64,000 bases of DNA from an uncultured Tateyamaria sp. (GCF_947503705.1 NZ_CANNES010000007.1:62001-126000); one strand, 5' to 3'; shown: positions 1-9,101, counted from the stretch's first letter. Made by a program: numbers and translations. Notes: a model not told the origin generated them from the letters alone.

Positions 1-254
1 ATATGGGGATATCCCTCAACCGGGGTAAAGAAACGGTTCACATCGATCTCGCCAAAGGCGCGGGCCAAGGCGGTATGCGCCTCTGGGCTCAAGTGTTGAT
101 CCGGCACGGCAATCACCCCATAGGCAAAAAGGGCCGCCTTTACCGTGCTCAGACTTGTATCACTCAAGTCGGTTAACGTCCCGCCCATCAGGCGCGCACC
201 GCAATGACCTGAAAGCTTGGAGATGGTCCAATCCGCCATGGCGATACCTTGCAT
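1..254 (-). CDS. TauD/TfdA-family dioxygenase, N-terminal part
   Basis: Partial gene read leftward off the window edge; 84 residues are visible. The N-terminus fits the Fe(II)/2-oxoglutarate-dependent TauD family: a GARLMGG stretch, a TDLSD segment like the LTRPLSD of taurine dioxygenase, then FAYGVIAVPDQHLSPE and LARAFGEID, which match the family's 'vv.LRDQ.lt...q..la..fGe' pattern. The iron-binding HxD motif would lie outside the window, so activity and substrate cannot be judged. The ATG at 254 is chosen over the in-frame ATG at 239 because AAGGA (261-265) sits six bases upstream of it. Confidence 0.75.
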   Translation of the reverse strand, partial: MQGIAMADWTISKLSGHCGARLMGGTLTDLSDTSLSTVKAALFAYGVIAVPDQHLSPEAHTALARAFGEIDVNRFFTPVEGYPH

Positions 255-296
255 AAAGTGTCCTTCGCAACAGACACACGGCGTGTCGACCTGGCA

Positions 297-334
297 AGAA
301 AAAACCGCGCCCGAGGGTGTCCCGGACGCGGCTC
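297..334 (-). terminator. Probable rho-independent terminator of the Ala-rich gene
   Basis: On the minus strand an imperfect GC-rich hairpin (arms about 305-315 and 322-332) is followed by a run of six T (299-304 on the plus strand are A). It lies 22 bases after the stop of the gene ending at 356. Confidence 0.6.
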
Positions 335-355
335 TTTTTGGTCAAAGGGAGTGGA

Positions 356-1330
356 TCAGAGGCCCATCGCCTCCTTCACCTGATCCAACAGACCTTGCAG
401 CAATTCGGGGTTGTTCTGCGCTTGCTCCAGACCGCCTTTCAGCGTGGTCTTTTGCAGCGGTCCCATGTCAGAGCCGTCGATCATCTCGGCCACCTTGTCA
501 AAGTCGAAACCGTCTACGGTCAGCAAATCCGCAATACCTGTGGTCTCTTCTGCCGCAGCAACAGGGGCTTCGGCCACGGGTGCTTCCGGCGCTTCGGTAA
601 CGGCTTCGGCCGCATCTTCAACGGCATCTGTCGCGGCCTCGGTGGTGTCTGTCACCGCTTCGGCTGTGGCGTCTGCCGCCTCCGTTGCGGTTTCGGTGGT
701 CGCCTCAACAGCCTCGGCGGCAGTTTCAGTCGTGGTCTCAGCCATTTCAGCCGCAGCTTCGGTTGTGGCGTCCACAGCGTCGGTTGCAGCTTCTGTCGTG
801 GCCTCAGCCGCCTCTGTCGCTGTTTCCGTGGTCGCCTCTGCAGCGTCAGTTGCAACATCCGCAGTCGCATCGGCGGCACCGCTTACGGCGTCCGTCGCAG
901 CGTCAACCACGTTGCCTGCCGTATCTGCCACACCGTCAACCGCATCGGTTGCCGCCTCGGTGGCGGCATCTGTCACAGCTGCGCCAGTGTCCAGCGCACC
1001 CTCGACAGCATCCGTGACGCCATCAATGGCAGCGTCTGCCGCGTCAGTGGCTGCGTCCACAGCACCGTCAACCGCATCACCTGCAGCTTCGGTCGTGGCT
1101 TCGACGGCCTCTGTCACGCCGTCGACAGCCGCGTCAACGGCGTCAGCCACTGTACCCTCTGTTGCGTCCACGGCGTCACCCACCGCGTCGCCTGCCGCTT
1201 CCAACGCTTCGGGGGCATTGATGGTCTCTGCGGCTTCTTCGATGGCCTCTTGGGGGGTCTGCCCGGAATACAGCAAATACGCGCCACCCGCGATCACAGC
1301 CGCCACGACAATCCAAATAAGGTTTTTCAT
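356..1330 (-). CDS. Membrane-anchored Ala/Thr/Glu/Asp-rich repeat protein
   Basis: 324 residues, function unknown. Residues 1-20 (MKNLIWIVVAAVIAGGAYLL) are a single hydrophobic anchor. Residues about 45-255 are a degenerate low-complexity repeat of units such as ATDAVDG, ATTEAA and EAAEATTE, with an acidic residue every three or four positions and almost no large hydrophobics. This would form long amphipathic or extended acidic helices, as in LEA or apolipoprotein-like repeats (inference). The last 60 residues are not repetitive (VDGFDFDKVAEMIDGSDMG, then LKGGLEQAQNN) and look like a small folded domain. A strong AGGAGAGGG lies just upstream of the ATG. Orientation is probably N-in with the repeat in the periplasm, which is inference. 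Confidence 0.8.
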   Translation of the reverse strand: MKNLIWIVVAAVIAGGAYLLYSGQTPQEAIEEAAETINAPEALEAAGDAVGDAVDATEGTVADAVDAAVDGVTEAVEATTEAAGDAVDGAVDAATDAADAAIDGVTDAVEGALDTGAAVTDAATEAATDAVDGVADTAGNVVDAATDAVSGAADATADVATDAAEATTETATEAAEATTEAATDAVDATTEAAAEMAETTTETAAEAVEATTETATEAADATAEAVTDTTEAATDAVEDAAEAVTEAPEAPVAEAPVAAAEETTGIADLLTVDGFDFDKVAEMIDGSDMGPLQKTTLKGGLEQAQNNPELLQGLLDQVKEAMGL

Positions 1331-1547
1331 TTCCCTCTCCTACTCATTCGTTAAACACGCACGCACACCGCACGGCTTTGGTCCTGCGCTGTCAGATGCG
1401 CGCGCCAAAGGAAAGGTGCAAGGGGGAAAATCCACGTTTTCGGCGCAGGCCAGCCGATTTGCGCCTTGAAGAAGCGCGGGGCAAAGGCTAGGTTTTGGCC
1501 TCGAATTTGTGCCAATTCTCAAAGCCAACTATCTAAGGAAAACCACC

Positions 1548-2096
1548 ATCGCTCGAAGACCACACAACGCGCCGCCCCAACGTGACACTGGCCCGCGCGT
1601 CAACGATAAAATTCGTGCCCCCGAGATTCGCCTGATTGGTGCCGACGGCGAGAACGTCGGTGTTGTAAGCCCTGCCCGCGCCATGGTGATGGCCGAGGAT
1701 GCCGGGCTGGACCTCGTCGAAATTTCGCCCAATGCCAATCCGCCCGTCTGTAAGATCATGGATTTCGGCAAGTTCAAATACGAGACCCAAAAGCGCGAGG
1801 CCGAGGCCCGCAAAAAGCAAAAGATCATCGAGATCAAAGAGGTCAAGTTCCGCCCCAACACAGACACCAATGACTATGACGTCAAGATGCGCAACGTATT
1901 CAAGTTCCTTGAAAACGGCGACAAGGTGAAGGTGACGCTGCGGTTCCGGGGCCGCGAGATGGCGCACCAGAACCTCGGGAGAGAATTGCTGGAACGGGTG
2001 GCCGAAGACACCAAAGAGCATGGAAAGATCGAAAACTTCCCCAAGATGGAAGGCCGCCAGATGGTTATGCTGATTGGTCCATTGCCGAACAAGTAA
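1548..2096 (+). CDS. infC: Translation initiation factor IF-3, probable ATC start
   Basis: IF-3 binds the 30S subunit, blocks premature 50S joining and proofreads initiator tRNA. The protein has the N-terminal domain ([15 protein letters not shown], then [20 protein letters not shown]), the helical linker with [16 protein letters not shown], and the C-terminal domain ([17 protein letters not shown] through [11 protein letters not shown]). Family members begin close to [20 protein letters not shown]. The codon there is ATC at 1548, eight bases after AAGGA (1535-1539). A GTG at 1509 is in frame but has no such site. Rare AUU/AUC starts in infC are known to let IF-3 repress its own translation. 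With the ATC start the product is 182 residues. Confidence 0.9.
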   Translation: MARRPHNAPPQRDTGPRVNDKIRAPEIRLIGADGENVGVVSPARAMVMAEDAGLDLVEISPNANPPVCKIMDFGKFKYETQKREAEARKKQKIIEIKEVKFRPNTDTNDYDVKMRNVFKFLENGDKVKVTLRFRGREMAHQNLGRELLERVAEDTKEHGKIENFPKMEGRQMVMLIGPLPNK

Positions 2097-2118
2097 CGGC
2101 CGACGAGCAAAAGAACAA

Positions 2119-2147
2119 AAGGCGTTGCATGTGCAGCGCCTTTTTTG
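2119..2147 (+). terminator. infC terminator
   Basis: Hairpin GGCGTTGCA / TGCAGCGCC (2121-2140; nine base pairs with one G-T) followed directly by six T. It begins 24 bases after the infC stop. Confidence 0.85.
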
Positions 2148-2156
2148 TCGTGATCT

Positions 2157-2642
2157 CTAGGGCAACAATACTCCCGCTTTTGCGGCTAAAGAACGCAGCG
2201 AAAAAATGCGTGTACTCGCCTGAACGAGCCGACATGTCTGACGATCTAGCGCAAGCTCTTGGGCACAGGGTTTCGTCACCTGCGCACCCGATTTCAAAGC
2301 TTTAATCTGCCGCGCGTAAGAGTGGGCAACAAAGCTCCCACCCATAATCTCATCGGGCAACACCGGCGCATGTGCGTCAACATATGCTACAAGCGCGTGC
2401 TCCAGATCAGTAAGACATGCCAAGACCGGCCCACTGATCGGCGCATCGCAGTAATCGGCGGCGATAGCTATGCACTGTACATGAAAACGAGAGTAGTAAG
2501 GCTCTTCCACCTGTTCTATCGCCTTCTGGCAGGCCAGCGCATCCAACCGCGGATAGGGCTCTTGCGCCTGTGCAGCCAGGCCCAAACACAAAAAGGCCAC
2601 GCAAAGCGCGCAGCCTTTTCGAAGATCATAGGACAAGATCAC
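2157..2642 (-). CDS. Small secreted Cys-rich protein, last gene of the cox operon
   Basis: 161 residues with the start I prefer, a GTG at 2642 that overlaps the coxM stop by four bases (GTGA), which implies translational coupling. The N-terminus has a basic RK, a hydrophobic core (CALCVAFLCLGLAA) and an AQA cleavage site, so it is probably exported. The mature part has six cysteines (ACQKA, VQCIA, DYCDA, LACLT, KPCAQ, QTCRL), enough for three disulfides. I do not recognise a family. Being the last gene of a molybdenum hydroxylase operon, it may act in the periplasm in the same pathway, but nothing in the sequence gives a function. Confidence 0.7.
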   Translation of the reverse strand: MILSYDLRKGCALCVAFLCLGLAAQAQEPYPRLDALACQKAIEQVEEPYYSRFHVQCIAIAADYCDAPISGPVLACLTDLEHALVAYVDAHAPVLPDEIMGGSFVAHSYARQIKALKSGAQVTKPCAQELALDRQTCRLVQASTRIFSLRSLAAKAGVLLP

Positions 2643-3427
2643 GCCGCAGCCGCAACTGCCCGCTTGGTCATCACCCCGCACAGATGCGCGCGGTAGGCGC
2701 CCGTGCCGTGCAGATCCGAAATCATGTCGTCGCCTGACAAGCTCAGCCCATCCAGCGCGTCAGGCGCGAAATTGGCCGACAAAGCCGCCTCTGCCTCCGC
2801 CCAGCGGAATACACCGTCATTGGACGCACCCGTGATCGCCACCCGCACGCCATCAGCATATTTGGCAACAAACACGCCCACCAGCGCAAAGCGCGAGGCA
2901 GGCTGTACGAATTTCTGGTAGTTCGCTTTCTCCGGTACGGGAAAACGGACCTCGGTGATGATCTCACCTTCCTCCAGCGCCGTAGTGAACATGCCCTGAA
3001 AATAATCGTCCGCCGCGATCTGCCGGGTGTTGGTCACAATCGTTGCGCCCGACCCGAGGGCCGCCGCCGGATAGCAGGCAGAAGGGTCATTGTTTGCCAG
3101 CGACCCGCCGATGGTGCCGCGATTGCGCACCGCCGGGTCGCCAATATGCGCCGCTGTCGCTGCCAGTGCCGGATAAGCACCACCCTCGGCCGCGACCGTT
3201 GCGTGGTTCGTCGCCCCACCGATGCATAGCGCACCATCATCGCCGGCACAGATGCCCTGCATCTCGGCAATCCCCTTGAGGCTGACCAAGACAGTCGGGC
3301 TCGCCAGACGTTGTTTCAGCGTCGGGATAAGTGTTTGACCACCACCCAGGGCTTGCGCCTCGTCGGCACCGAGTGCTGCAACCGCGTCAGCCACCGTGCC
3401 AGGCTTTTCAAAATCGAAATTATACAT
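2639..3427 (-). CDS. coxM: CoxM-type FAD-binding subunit of molybdenum hydroxylase
   Basis: 262 residues. This medium subunit of the CO dehydrogenase/xanthine dehydrogenase family carries FAD and passes electrons from the [2Fe-2S] subunit to the acceptor. Visible FAD-binding signatures are AQALGGGQTLIPTLKQRL (about 24-42) and HIGDPAVRNRGTIGGSLANN (about 94-113), which match the AGG.SLiP and TiGG motifs of CoxM. The C-terminal CO_deh_flav_C region includes VRVAITGASNDGVFR. It is on the same strand as coxL but about 100 bases away, with a hairpin between them, and it overlaps the next gene by four bases. The true substrate of this form II enzyme is not evident. Confidence 0.92.
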   Translation of the reverse strand: MYNFDFEKPGTVADAVAALGADEAQALGGGQTLIPTLKQRLASPTVLVSLKGIAEMQGICAGDDGALCIGGATNHATVAAEGGAYPALAATAAHIGDPAVRNRGTIGGSLANNDPSACYPAAALGSGATIVTNTRQIAADDYFQGMFTTALEEGEIITEVRFPVPEKANYQKFVQPASRFALVGVFVAKYADGVRVAITGASNDGVFRWAEAEAALSANFAPDALDGLSLSGDDMISDLHGTGAYRAHLCGVMTKRAVAAAA

Positions 3428-3472
3428 TCTTTTGTCCTTTCATCCGACAAGAGCACCTGCTTCGTGCTTCTT

Positions 3473-3513
3473 CTCTTGAAAAATACTCCGGGGGTCCGGG
3501 GGCTGGCCCCCGG
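3473..3513 (-). repeat. GC-rich hairpin with adjacent T run between coxL and coxM
   Basis: Palindrome CCGGGGGCTGGCCCCCGG at 3496-3513, with a further CCGGGGG copy just left of it. On the minus (transcribed) strand it is followed after a few bases by TATTTTTC. It lies inside the coxL-coxM intercistronic gap. It could be a partial terminator or attenuator, an RNA stabiliser, or a dispersed REP-type palindrome; the sequence alone does not decide. Confidence 0.5.
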
Positions 3514-3528
3514 TTCCGCATTCTCAGG

Positions 3529-5889
3529 TTATTGCATCGCCGCCCAAACGCGGTCCGGTGACAGCGGCATGTCGATATGGGTGACGTCCTTGCCCGCCGA
3601 ACGCAGGGCATCAACCACCGCATTCACGACCGCAGGAGGTGATCCAATGGCCCCCGCCTCGCCACAGCCCTTCACACCCAGCGGGTTATGGGTGCACGGC
3701 GTCTGACAGGAATGGTCCACATCAAACATCGGAAGATCATCGGCACGCGGCATCGCGTAATCCATATAAGATCCGCTCAGCAACTGACCGTTGTCGTCAT
3801 AGGCACAGTTTTCCAACAGCGCCTGACCGATCCCTTGGGCCAAGCCACCATGGACCTGACCGGTCACAATCATCGGGTTGATGATGTTGCCAAAGTCATC
3901 GGCGGCGGCAAAGCTTTCGATAGTGACCTTGCCGGTGTCGGGATCCACTTCAACTTCACAGGCATAAGCCCCGGAAGGATAGGTGAAATTCGACGGATCG
4001 TAGAACGCCGTTTCTTCCAGGCCCGGCTCAATATCCTCAAGCGGATAATTGTGAGGAACGTAAGCCGCCAGGGTCACATCGCCCCAGGCCACCGACTTGT
4101 CAGTGCCCGCGACAGAGAACGCACCATCCTTCAACTCGATGTCACTCTCGGACGCCTCCAACAGGTGCGAGGCGATCTTTTTGGCCTTGTTGATGATCTT
4201 TTCGGTCGCCCGCACCATGGCAGAGCCCCCAACAGCGATGGAGCGTGACCCATAGGTCCCCATGCCCATCGGCACTTTGGAGGTGTCGCCATGCACGATC
4301 TCGACCATGTTTTCGTCGATGCCGATCATCTCGGCCACGACCTGGGCAAAAGACGTCTCATGGCCTTGACCGTGAGAATGCGAACCGGTCATTACAACCA
4401 GACCGCCAGTGGCATTCACCCGCACTGTCGCGCTTTCATAAAGGCCCGCGCGCGCGCCCAACTGCCCTACAAGGTTCGACGGCGCGATGCCACAAGCCTC
4501 AATATAACAGTTCACGCCAACACCGCGCAGCTTGCCGTTGGCCTCGGACGCCTTGCGCCGCGCCTCGAACCCGGAAAGGTCGATCATCTCTTCGAGCTTG
4601 TCCATCGTTGCGTGATAGTCACCGGTGTCGTATTCGACCGCCACAGGCGTGGCATAGGGGAATTCGGTGATGAAGTTCTGGCGGCGCAAAGCGATGGGAT
4701 CAACGCCCAGCTCACGCGCGGCCTTGTCCACCACCCGCTCCAACTGGAATGTCGCCTCCGGCCGGCCTGCGCCGCGATAGGCATCCACGGGCACCGTGTT
4801 GGTAAACACCGCTTTGACGTTCACATAGATCAGCGGGGTCTTGTAGTTGCCAGCCATCAGCGTGCCGTGCAGCCATGTGGGCACTGACGGCGCAAAGGTC
4901 GACAGGTAGGCCCCCATATTCGCATGGGTGTCGGTGCGCAGCGCGGTAAAGTTGTTGTCCGTGTCCAGCGCCAGTTCGATCTTGGTCACGTGGTCGCGAC
5001 CATGGGCGTCCGACATGAACGCCTCGGTCCGCGACGAGGTCCATTTGACAGGGCGGTTACAGGCCTTGGCTGCAAAGGTCACAAACGCCTCTTCCTGATA
5101 GTGGAAGATTTTCGTGCCGAAACCTCCGCCCACATCCGGGGCCACAACGCGCAATTTGTGCTCGGGGATCCCCAACACGAATGCGCCCATGAGCAGGCGG
5201 ATAACGTGGGGGTTCTGCGAAGTCGTGAACAGCGTATGCTCGTCCGTGCCGCGGGAATAGTCGCCCACGGCAACGCGGGGCTCCATCGGGTTTGCAACCA
5301 GACGGTTGTTGACCAGTTCGAGCGACGTGACGTGTGCGGCCTCTTCAAAGGCCTTGTTCACCGCGTCCTTGTTTTCCTCAACAAAGCCCCAGTCATAGCA
5401 CAGGTTGCTAGTCAGATCGTCATGGACTTTGGGCGCGCCATCGGCCAGCGCGGCCTTCATATCAACCACGGCGGGCAGCTCGGCAATATCCACATTGATC
5501 GTCTCGGCGGCGTCGCGGGCCTGCTCAAGCGTTTCGGCCACAACGGCAGCGATGGGTTCGCCCACATGGCGCACTTTGCCTTGGGCCAGCACCGGGTGCG
5601 CAGGCTCTTGCATGACTTCACCATGCTTGTCGGTGACCTGCCAACCGCAAGGGATTGAACCGACACCCTCGAAATCCGCGCCAGTGAACACTTTGACCAC
5701 ACCGGGCATGGCCTCGGCAGCGCTGGTGTCTACCGCATTGAGCGTCCCGTGGGCCACGTCCGAGCGCAGGAAAAACACATGTGCCTGCCCGTGAATGTCG
5801 ATGTCGTCCGTATAGTTGCCGACCCCTGTCAGAAACCTTACGTCCTCGCGCCGCTTGCTGCTGGCGCCGATGCCTCCGTCTTTTGGCAT
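3529..5889 (-). CDS. coxL: Form II CoxL-type molybdopterin-binding large subunit
   Basis: 786 residues, the usual length for the CoxL/xanthine dehydrogenase large subunit that binds the Mo-molybdopterin cytosine dinucleotide cofactor and oxidises the substrate. The N-terminal a/b hammerhead domain starts with [20 protein letters not shown]. The diagnostic active-site loop reads AYRGAGR (about residue 373), the form II signature; true CO dehydrogenase (form I) has AYxCSFR. The conserved catalytic glutamate is present in [14 protein letters not shown] near the C-terminus. CO oxidation should therefore not be assumed; form II enzymes have largely unproven substrates. The gene lies between a small secreted-protein gene and coxM in one operon. 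Confidence 0.93.
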   Translation of the reverse strand: MPKDGGIGASSKRREDVRFLTGVGNYTDDIDIHGQAHVFFLRSDVAHGTLNAVDTSAAEAMPGVVKVFTGADFEGVGSIPCGWQVTDKHGEVMQEPAHPVLAQGKVRHVGEPIAAVVAETLEQARDAAETINVDIAELPAVVDMKAALADGAPKVHDDLTSNLCYDWGFVEENKDAVNKAFEEAAHVTSLELVNNRLVANPMEPRVAVGDYSRGTDEHTLFTTSQNPHVIRLLMGAFVLGIPEHKLRVVAPDVGGGFGTKIFHYQEEAFVTFAAKACNRPVKWTSSRTEAFMSDAHGRDHVTKIELALDTDNNFTALRTDTHANMGAYLSTFAPSVPTWLHGTLMAGNYKTPLIYVNVKAVFTNTVPVDAYRGAGRPEATFQLERVVDKAARELGVDPIALRRQNFITEFPYATPVAVEYDTGDYHATMDKLEEMIDLSGFEARRKASEANGKLRGVGVNCYIEACGIAPSNLVGQLGARAGLYESATVRVNATGGLVVMTGSHSHGQGHETSFAQVVAEMIGIDENMVEIVHGDTSKVPMGMGTYGSRSIAVGGSAMVRATEKIINKAKKIASHLLEASESDIELKDGAFSVAGTDKSVAWGDVTLAAYVPHNYPLEDIEPGLEETAFYDPSNFTYPSGAYACEVEVDPDTGKVTIESFAAADDFGNIINPMIVTGQVHGGLAQGIGQALLENCAYDDNGQLLSGSYMDYAMPRADDLPMFDVDHSCQTPCTHNPLGVKGCGEAGAIGSPPAVVNAVVDALRSAGKDVTHIDMPLSPDRVWAAMQ

Positions 5890-5951
5890 GTCATTCCTCC
5901 CTGAAATCTGTGTGCCCCTGCGGGCCGCTCATTCGTTTTGTTCTTGATGCT

Positions 5952-6326
5952 CTAGTCTGCGTCCCAATAGCCCTGAAGAAGGTCACGTGTGGCAAAGCGC
6001 TGCTTTTCGGTGCCCGACCCGTGAATGACCATCACGCCCCGCCGTTTGGAGTTCGACGAACTGGTTGGCGCAACACACAAGATGACCACATCCTGATCGC
6101 CAGGTTCAAAGTCCCAACCAAAAGTGGTCCAGCCACCGACCTTGACGCTATGCGCGCCAAAGGTGTTCTTGTAGCGGTTCATCACCCGCTCGGCCTTGGC
6201 CATGCAGGCGGGCTTGTCGTTGATCAAACCCAGATCAACCGTGGAATAGCCTTCGGCCATTGCGGGGCCCGTCAGGATCAACGCACCAAAGGCACCGATC
6301 AAGGCTTTTTTCACCGCGCGCATCAT
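5952..6326 (-). CDS. Small secreted protein encoded between coxS and coxL
   Basis: 124 residues from the first ATG of an ATGATG pair; that ATG overlaps the coxS stop (ATGA). Residues 1-23 form a signal peptide ([20 protein letters not shown], then PAMA before EGYSTV). The mature protein has two cysteines (PACMAK and ILCVAP), possibly one disulfide. I recognise no family. It is unusual to find a periplasmic protein coupled to the cytoplasmic iron-sulfur subunit of a Mo hydroxylase. A role in delivering substrate or accepting product is possible but unsupported beyond its position. Confidence 0.75.
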   Translation of the reverse strand: MMRAVKKALIGAFGALILTGPAMAEGYSTVDLGLINDKPACMAKAERVMNRYKNTFGAHSVKVGGWTTFGWDFEPGDQDVVILCVAPTSSSNSKRRGVMVIHGSGTEKQRFATRDLLQGYWDAD

Positions 6327-6808
6327 TCGGCTGCGATCGCGCCCACGTCCTGCCCAGAGGCCGCCATGATCGCTTTGATAATATTGTGGTATCCGGTGCA
6401 GCGGCAGATGTTGCCTTCGAGGTATTCGCGCACCTCGGTCTCGGATGGTTTCGGGTTGTCCTTGAGCAGGGCCGCCGCCGACATCACCATACCCGGTGTG
6501 CAGAACCCGCATTGCAGACCGTGGTGGTCCTGAAACGCCTGCTGGATCACGTTGAGAGAGCCATCAGCATTTGCCTGCCCCTCGATCGTCGCCACTTCCG
6601 CGCCGTCGGCTTCTGCCGCCAGCATGGTGCAGGATTTAACCGCGACACCGTCCACATGCACAACGCAGGCCCCGCATTGCGATGTGTCGCAGCCCACATG
6701 CGTTCCCGTCAATTTCAGCTGATCGCGCAGGAACGACGACAACAATGTACGCCCTTCCACTTCGCCAGACGCAGCCTTCCCGTTCACAGTCATTGAGACC
6801 TGTGCCAT
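6323..6808 (-). CDS. coxS: CoxS-type [2Fe-2S] subunit of molybdenum hydroxylase
   Basis: 161 residues starting at the ATG at 6808, which follows GGGAGG at suitable distance; a longer open frame upstream has no family similarity. Two [2Fe-2S] clusters are visible: the plant-ferredoxin type [18 protein letters not shown] with a later Cys in KSCTML, and the helical type [14 protein letters not shown] with [11 protein letters not shown]. It carries electrons from the Mo centre of CoxL to the FAD of CoxM. The order S-L-M in this operon differs from the M-S-L order of classical form I CO dehydrogenase operons. Confidence 0.94.
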   Translation of the reverse strand: MAQVSMTVNGKAASGEVEGRTLLSSFLRDQLKLTGTHVGCDTSQCGACVVHVDGVAVKSCTMLAAEADGAEVATIEGQANADGSLNVIQQAFQDHHGLQCGFCTPGMVMSAAALLKDNPKPSETEVREYLEGNICRCTGYHNIIKAIMAASGQDVGAIAAE

Positions 6809-6942
6809 GGCATCCTCCCTTTTGGCATTCCAGTTGGCACGAGTTAAACACGGGTCCGGCGACTTGAGAACACTTAATTTCGGCGGCTTTGGGGATTTCG
6901 CAAGATCGTGCAACGCTTTAATCTGCGTCGCGCTTGCTCGGG

Positions 6943-7935
6943 TCACGATGCGCGGGGTCGTGGGCGGGTCGGGATTTCCTTGAGAAGGCCACCGACTCCC
7001 ATGGCCGAAATGCTGGCTTGTGTCAGGCGCTGGCCACAGATGATCCGCTCCATCACCCAGTCGGCGCCGTTGAGAGCGGGAGAGCGCGCGCAGCCCGGCA
7101 ATCCGATGACGGGCTTGTCCCCCAACCAGCCGCAGAACAGCAGATTTCCCGGATCAACAGGCATTCCATAGGCGGTGACCGTCCCGCCCGCTGCGCGAAG
7201 CGCCTCTGGCCCCACATCACGCGGATCAGAGGTGGCAGAAGCCGTCAGGACAAAGATCACCTCGCCCGGGGCCTCCTTCAGCGCTTGGGCCAAGGGGTCA
7301 ATGATGTGGTCAACCGCGACCCGCGGGCTGAGGGTCAGGCCCATCCGGTCCAACCGGCCGGTCAGCGCTGCGCGCCCCTTGTCGGACGGCACATCGCCCG
7401 CCACCACTGTTTCGATCAGCGTGGCCAAGCCGTAAACCGGGGCCGCGATGCGCAACGCGCCCTGCCCGGCCGCACAGGCATCTGCCAAGGCGGCCCCCGG
7501 CACGCCATAGGCGATGATCTTGATCGTGGCGATCATGGTGCGTTCCTCGACCCTGTGAAAGGCGGGGACAGTAGCGATGGTAATCATCGGATCGACCGCG
7601 TTCAGCGCATGCACAGCGTTTGTATCCATCTGCAAAACGCCCGGACCCGTCGCATATAGGTTCACACGGCCCGCCCCGGCGGCGGCGATGCGCAGGCCCT
7701 GTGCTTCGGGGTCGGGCACCAAGGCCTGGGCCAGCGCTGTCGCGGCGGCGTTTTCCTCGACATCGCCCGGGTCCAGTTGAGCGACTGTAATCATGTCAAG
7801 TCCGGCGGCGCGTAAAGCGTCGATATGGCCCGCTTCCAGCACCGTGCCCTTGGCAATTTTGCCACTACTGCCTGTCATCGAATGGGCCAGCGTCGCGCCC
7901 AAAGCGCCCGCCACCGGGACGGGGCCAAACCTCAT
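6943..7935 (-). CDS. Molybdopterin-binding (MoCF-fold) protein of the cox operon
   Basis: 330 residues. The N-terminal [18 protein letters not shown] and the C-terminal [20 protein letters not shown] are typical of the MoeA/MogA-like half of proteins involved in maturing molybdopterin for Mo hydroxylases. In many relatives this half continues after a sequence like [16 protein letters not shown] into a MobA/MocA-like nucleotidyltransferase domain. Here the protein stops right at that boundary, so the cytidylyltransferase step would need another gene (family knowledge plus inference). Its start overlaps the xdhC stop by four bases, so the two are coupled. Confidence 0.8.
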   Translation of the reverse strand: MRFGPVPVAGALGATLAHSMTGSSGKIAKGTVLEAGHIDALRAAGLDMITVAQLDPGDVEENAAATALAQALVPDPEAQGLRIAAAGAGRVNLYATGPGVLQMDTNAVHALNAVDPMITIATVPAFHRVEERTMIATIKIIAYGVPGAALADACAAGQGALRIAAPVYGLATLIETVVAGDVPSDKGRAALTGRLDRMGLTLSPRVAVDHIIDPLAQALKEAPGEVIFVLTASATSDPRDVGPEALRAAGGTVTAYGMPVDPGNLLFCGWLGDKPVIGLPGCARSPALNGADWVMERIICGQRLTQASISAMGVGGLLKEIPTRPRPRAS

Positions 7936-8897
7936 GGAGCTTTCCGCAAGGTCTGGACCATCTGGGCAAGGATCGACACGGCAATCTCTGCCGGGCTCGC
8001 CGCCCCGATGTCGAGGCCCACGGGCCCGTTGATCCGGGCGATGTCGTCGTCGGTGAACCCTGCCTCGGCCAATCGTTCCACCCGTTTGGCATGGGTCCGC
8101 TTTGATCCCAGCGCCCCGATATAAAAGGCCTTGGATTTCAGGGCCATATGTAGCGCCGGGTCATCCAGTTTCGGATCATGGGTCAACAGGACAAGGGCGG
8201 TGCGGGCATCAAGACCCACAGCGTCCAGCGCCTCGTCGGGCCAGTCGTTGATCAAACGTTCACCGGGAAAGCGCGCCTCGGAGCCGAATGCACCGCGCGG
8301 GTCGATGATCACCGGATCATAGCCTGCGAGCCGCGCCATCGGCACCAGCGCTTGCGCGATATGCACGGCGCCCACGATGGCCAGCCTGAGCGGTGGGTTG
8401 TGAATGGCCACGAATGTCCGGCCATCGGGGTCCACGCCCGTGCGATCACCGGCAAAACGGGCGGCATGGCCATTGGCATCCAGCCGCCGAGTCCAGTCTT
8501 CCAAATCAACCACATAAGCCGTCTGTTGGCGTGTGGTGCGGGCGACCACCAGCGCCTCAAGCAAGTCCACGGGCATGGCCGCACCGACAGGTTCGACGAG
8601 AATGCGGATTGTCCCGCCACAGGCCAGGCCGACCGCAAAGGCGTCGCCGTCACTCACCCCATATTCCAACAGACGGGGCTTGCCGTCCTCCAGCGCCTCC
8701 ATCGCCTCGACCACAACCGCGCCCTCGACACATCCGCCCGAGACCGAGCCCATCATCTCGCCCGTCCCCGATACAACGAGTTGTGCGCCGGCCCGACGCG
8801 GTGCGCTGCCCCACGTTTCCACAACGGTGGCCAAAGCCGCGCCGACGCCGTCGCGGTGCCAGGCAAGGGCCTGTTCAGGTGCGTTTTCGGTGCTCAT
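7932..8897 (-). CDS. xdhC: XdhC/CoxI-family Mo-cofactor maturation protein
   Basis: 321 residues from the ATG at 8897, which has GGAGG eight bases upstream. XdhC proteins bind molybdopterin, promote its sulfuration and hand it to the apo-hydroxylase. The N-terminal domain shows ETWGSAPRRAGAQ and the conserved SVSGGCVEG cysteine loop. The C-terminal half is Rossmann-like (LAIVGAVHIAQALVPM and VIIDPRGAF), ending with a helical GPVGLDIGAASPAEIAVSIL motif seen throughout the family. It is the first gene of the leftward operon that ends with coxM and a small secreted protein. Confidence 0.92.
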   Translation of the reverse strand: MSTENAPEQALAWHRDGVGAALATVVETWGSAPRRAGAQLVVSGTGEMMGSVSGGCVEGAVVVEAMEALEDGKPRLLEYGVSDGDAFAVGLACGGTIRILVEPVGAAMPVDLLEALVVARTTRQQTAYVVDLEDWTRRLDANGHAARFAGDRTGVDPDGRTFVAIHNPPLRLAIVGAVHIAQALVPMARLAGYDPVIIDPRGAFGSEARFPGERLINDWPDEALDAVGLDARTALVLLTHDPKLDDPALHMALKSKAFYIGALGSKRTHAKRVERLAEAGFTDDDIARINGPVGLDIGAASPAEIAVSILAQMVQTLRKAP

Positions 8898-9043
8898 AAC
8901 AAGTGCCTCCGCCAAGCTGACCCGGTGCGGCACACCTGCAAAAGTTGCGCCTGGATCCGGCCAAAGCGTAATCCTCTCAGAACGGGAATGACAAGCCCGG
9001 CGACAAGCGCATGGATGCACAGGCCTATTCGCCCCGCTTATGC

Positions 9044-9072
9044 TTGCACCCGATGCCCCCGCACCCTAAATC
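9044..9072 (+). promoter_or_regulatory. Possible bolA promoter
   Basis: TTGCAC (9044-9049) and TAAATC (9067-9072) are spaced by 17 bases, a plausible sigma-70-like -35/-10 pair 30 bases before the bolA ATG. Prediction by eye only. Confidence 0.3.
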
Positions 9073-9101
9073 TGGATTAACTTTAGCCGGAGACTCCATC
9101 C

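Noticed and set aside
550-1200. Repeated short units that might suggest a CRISPR or tandem DNA repeat
   Set aside because: Units are degenerate, vary in length and keep the reading frame; there are no constant repeats with unique spacers.
317-1469. Two long plus-strand ORFs (345 and 352 residues) opposite the Ala-rich gene
   Set aside because: They are by-products of the repetitive GC-rich codons of the minus-strand gene; translations are low-complexity Arg/Gly or Ser/Val repeats with no ribosome sites or similarity.
3529-5889. Calling CoxL a true carbon monoxide dehydrogenase
   Set aside because: The active-site loop is AYRGAGR (form II), not AYxCSFR, so CO oxidation is not supported.
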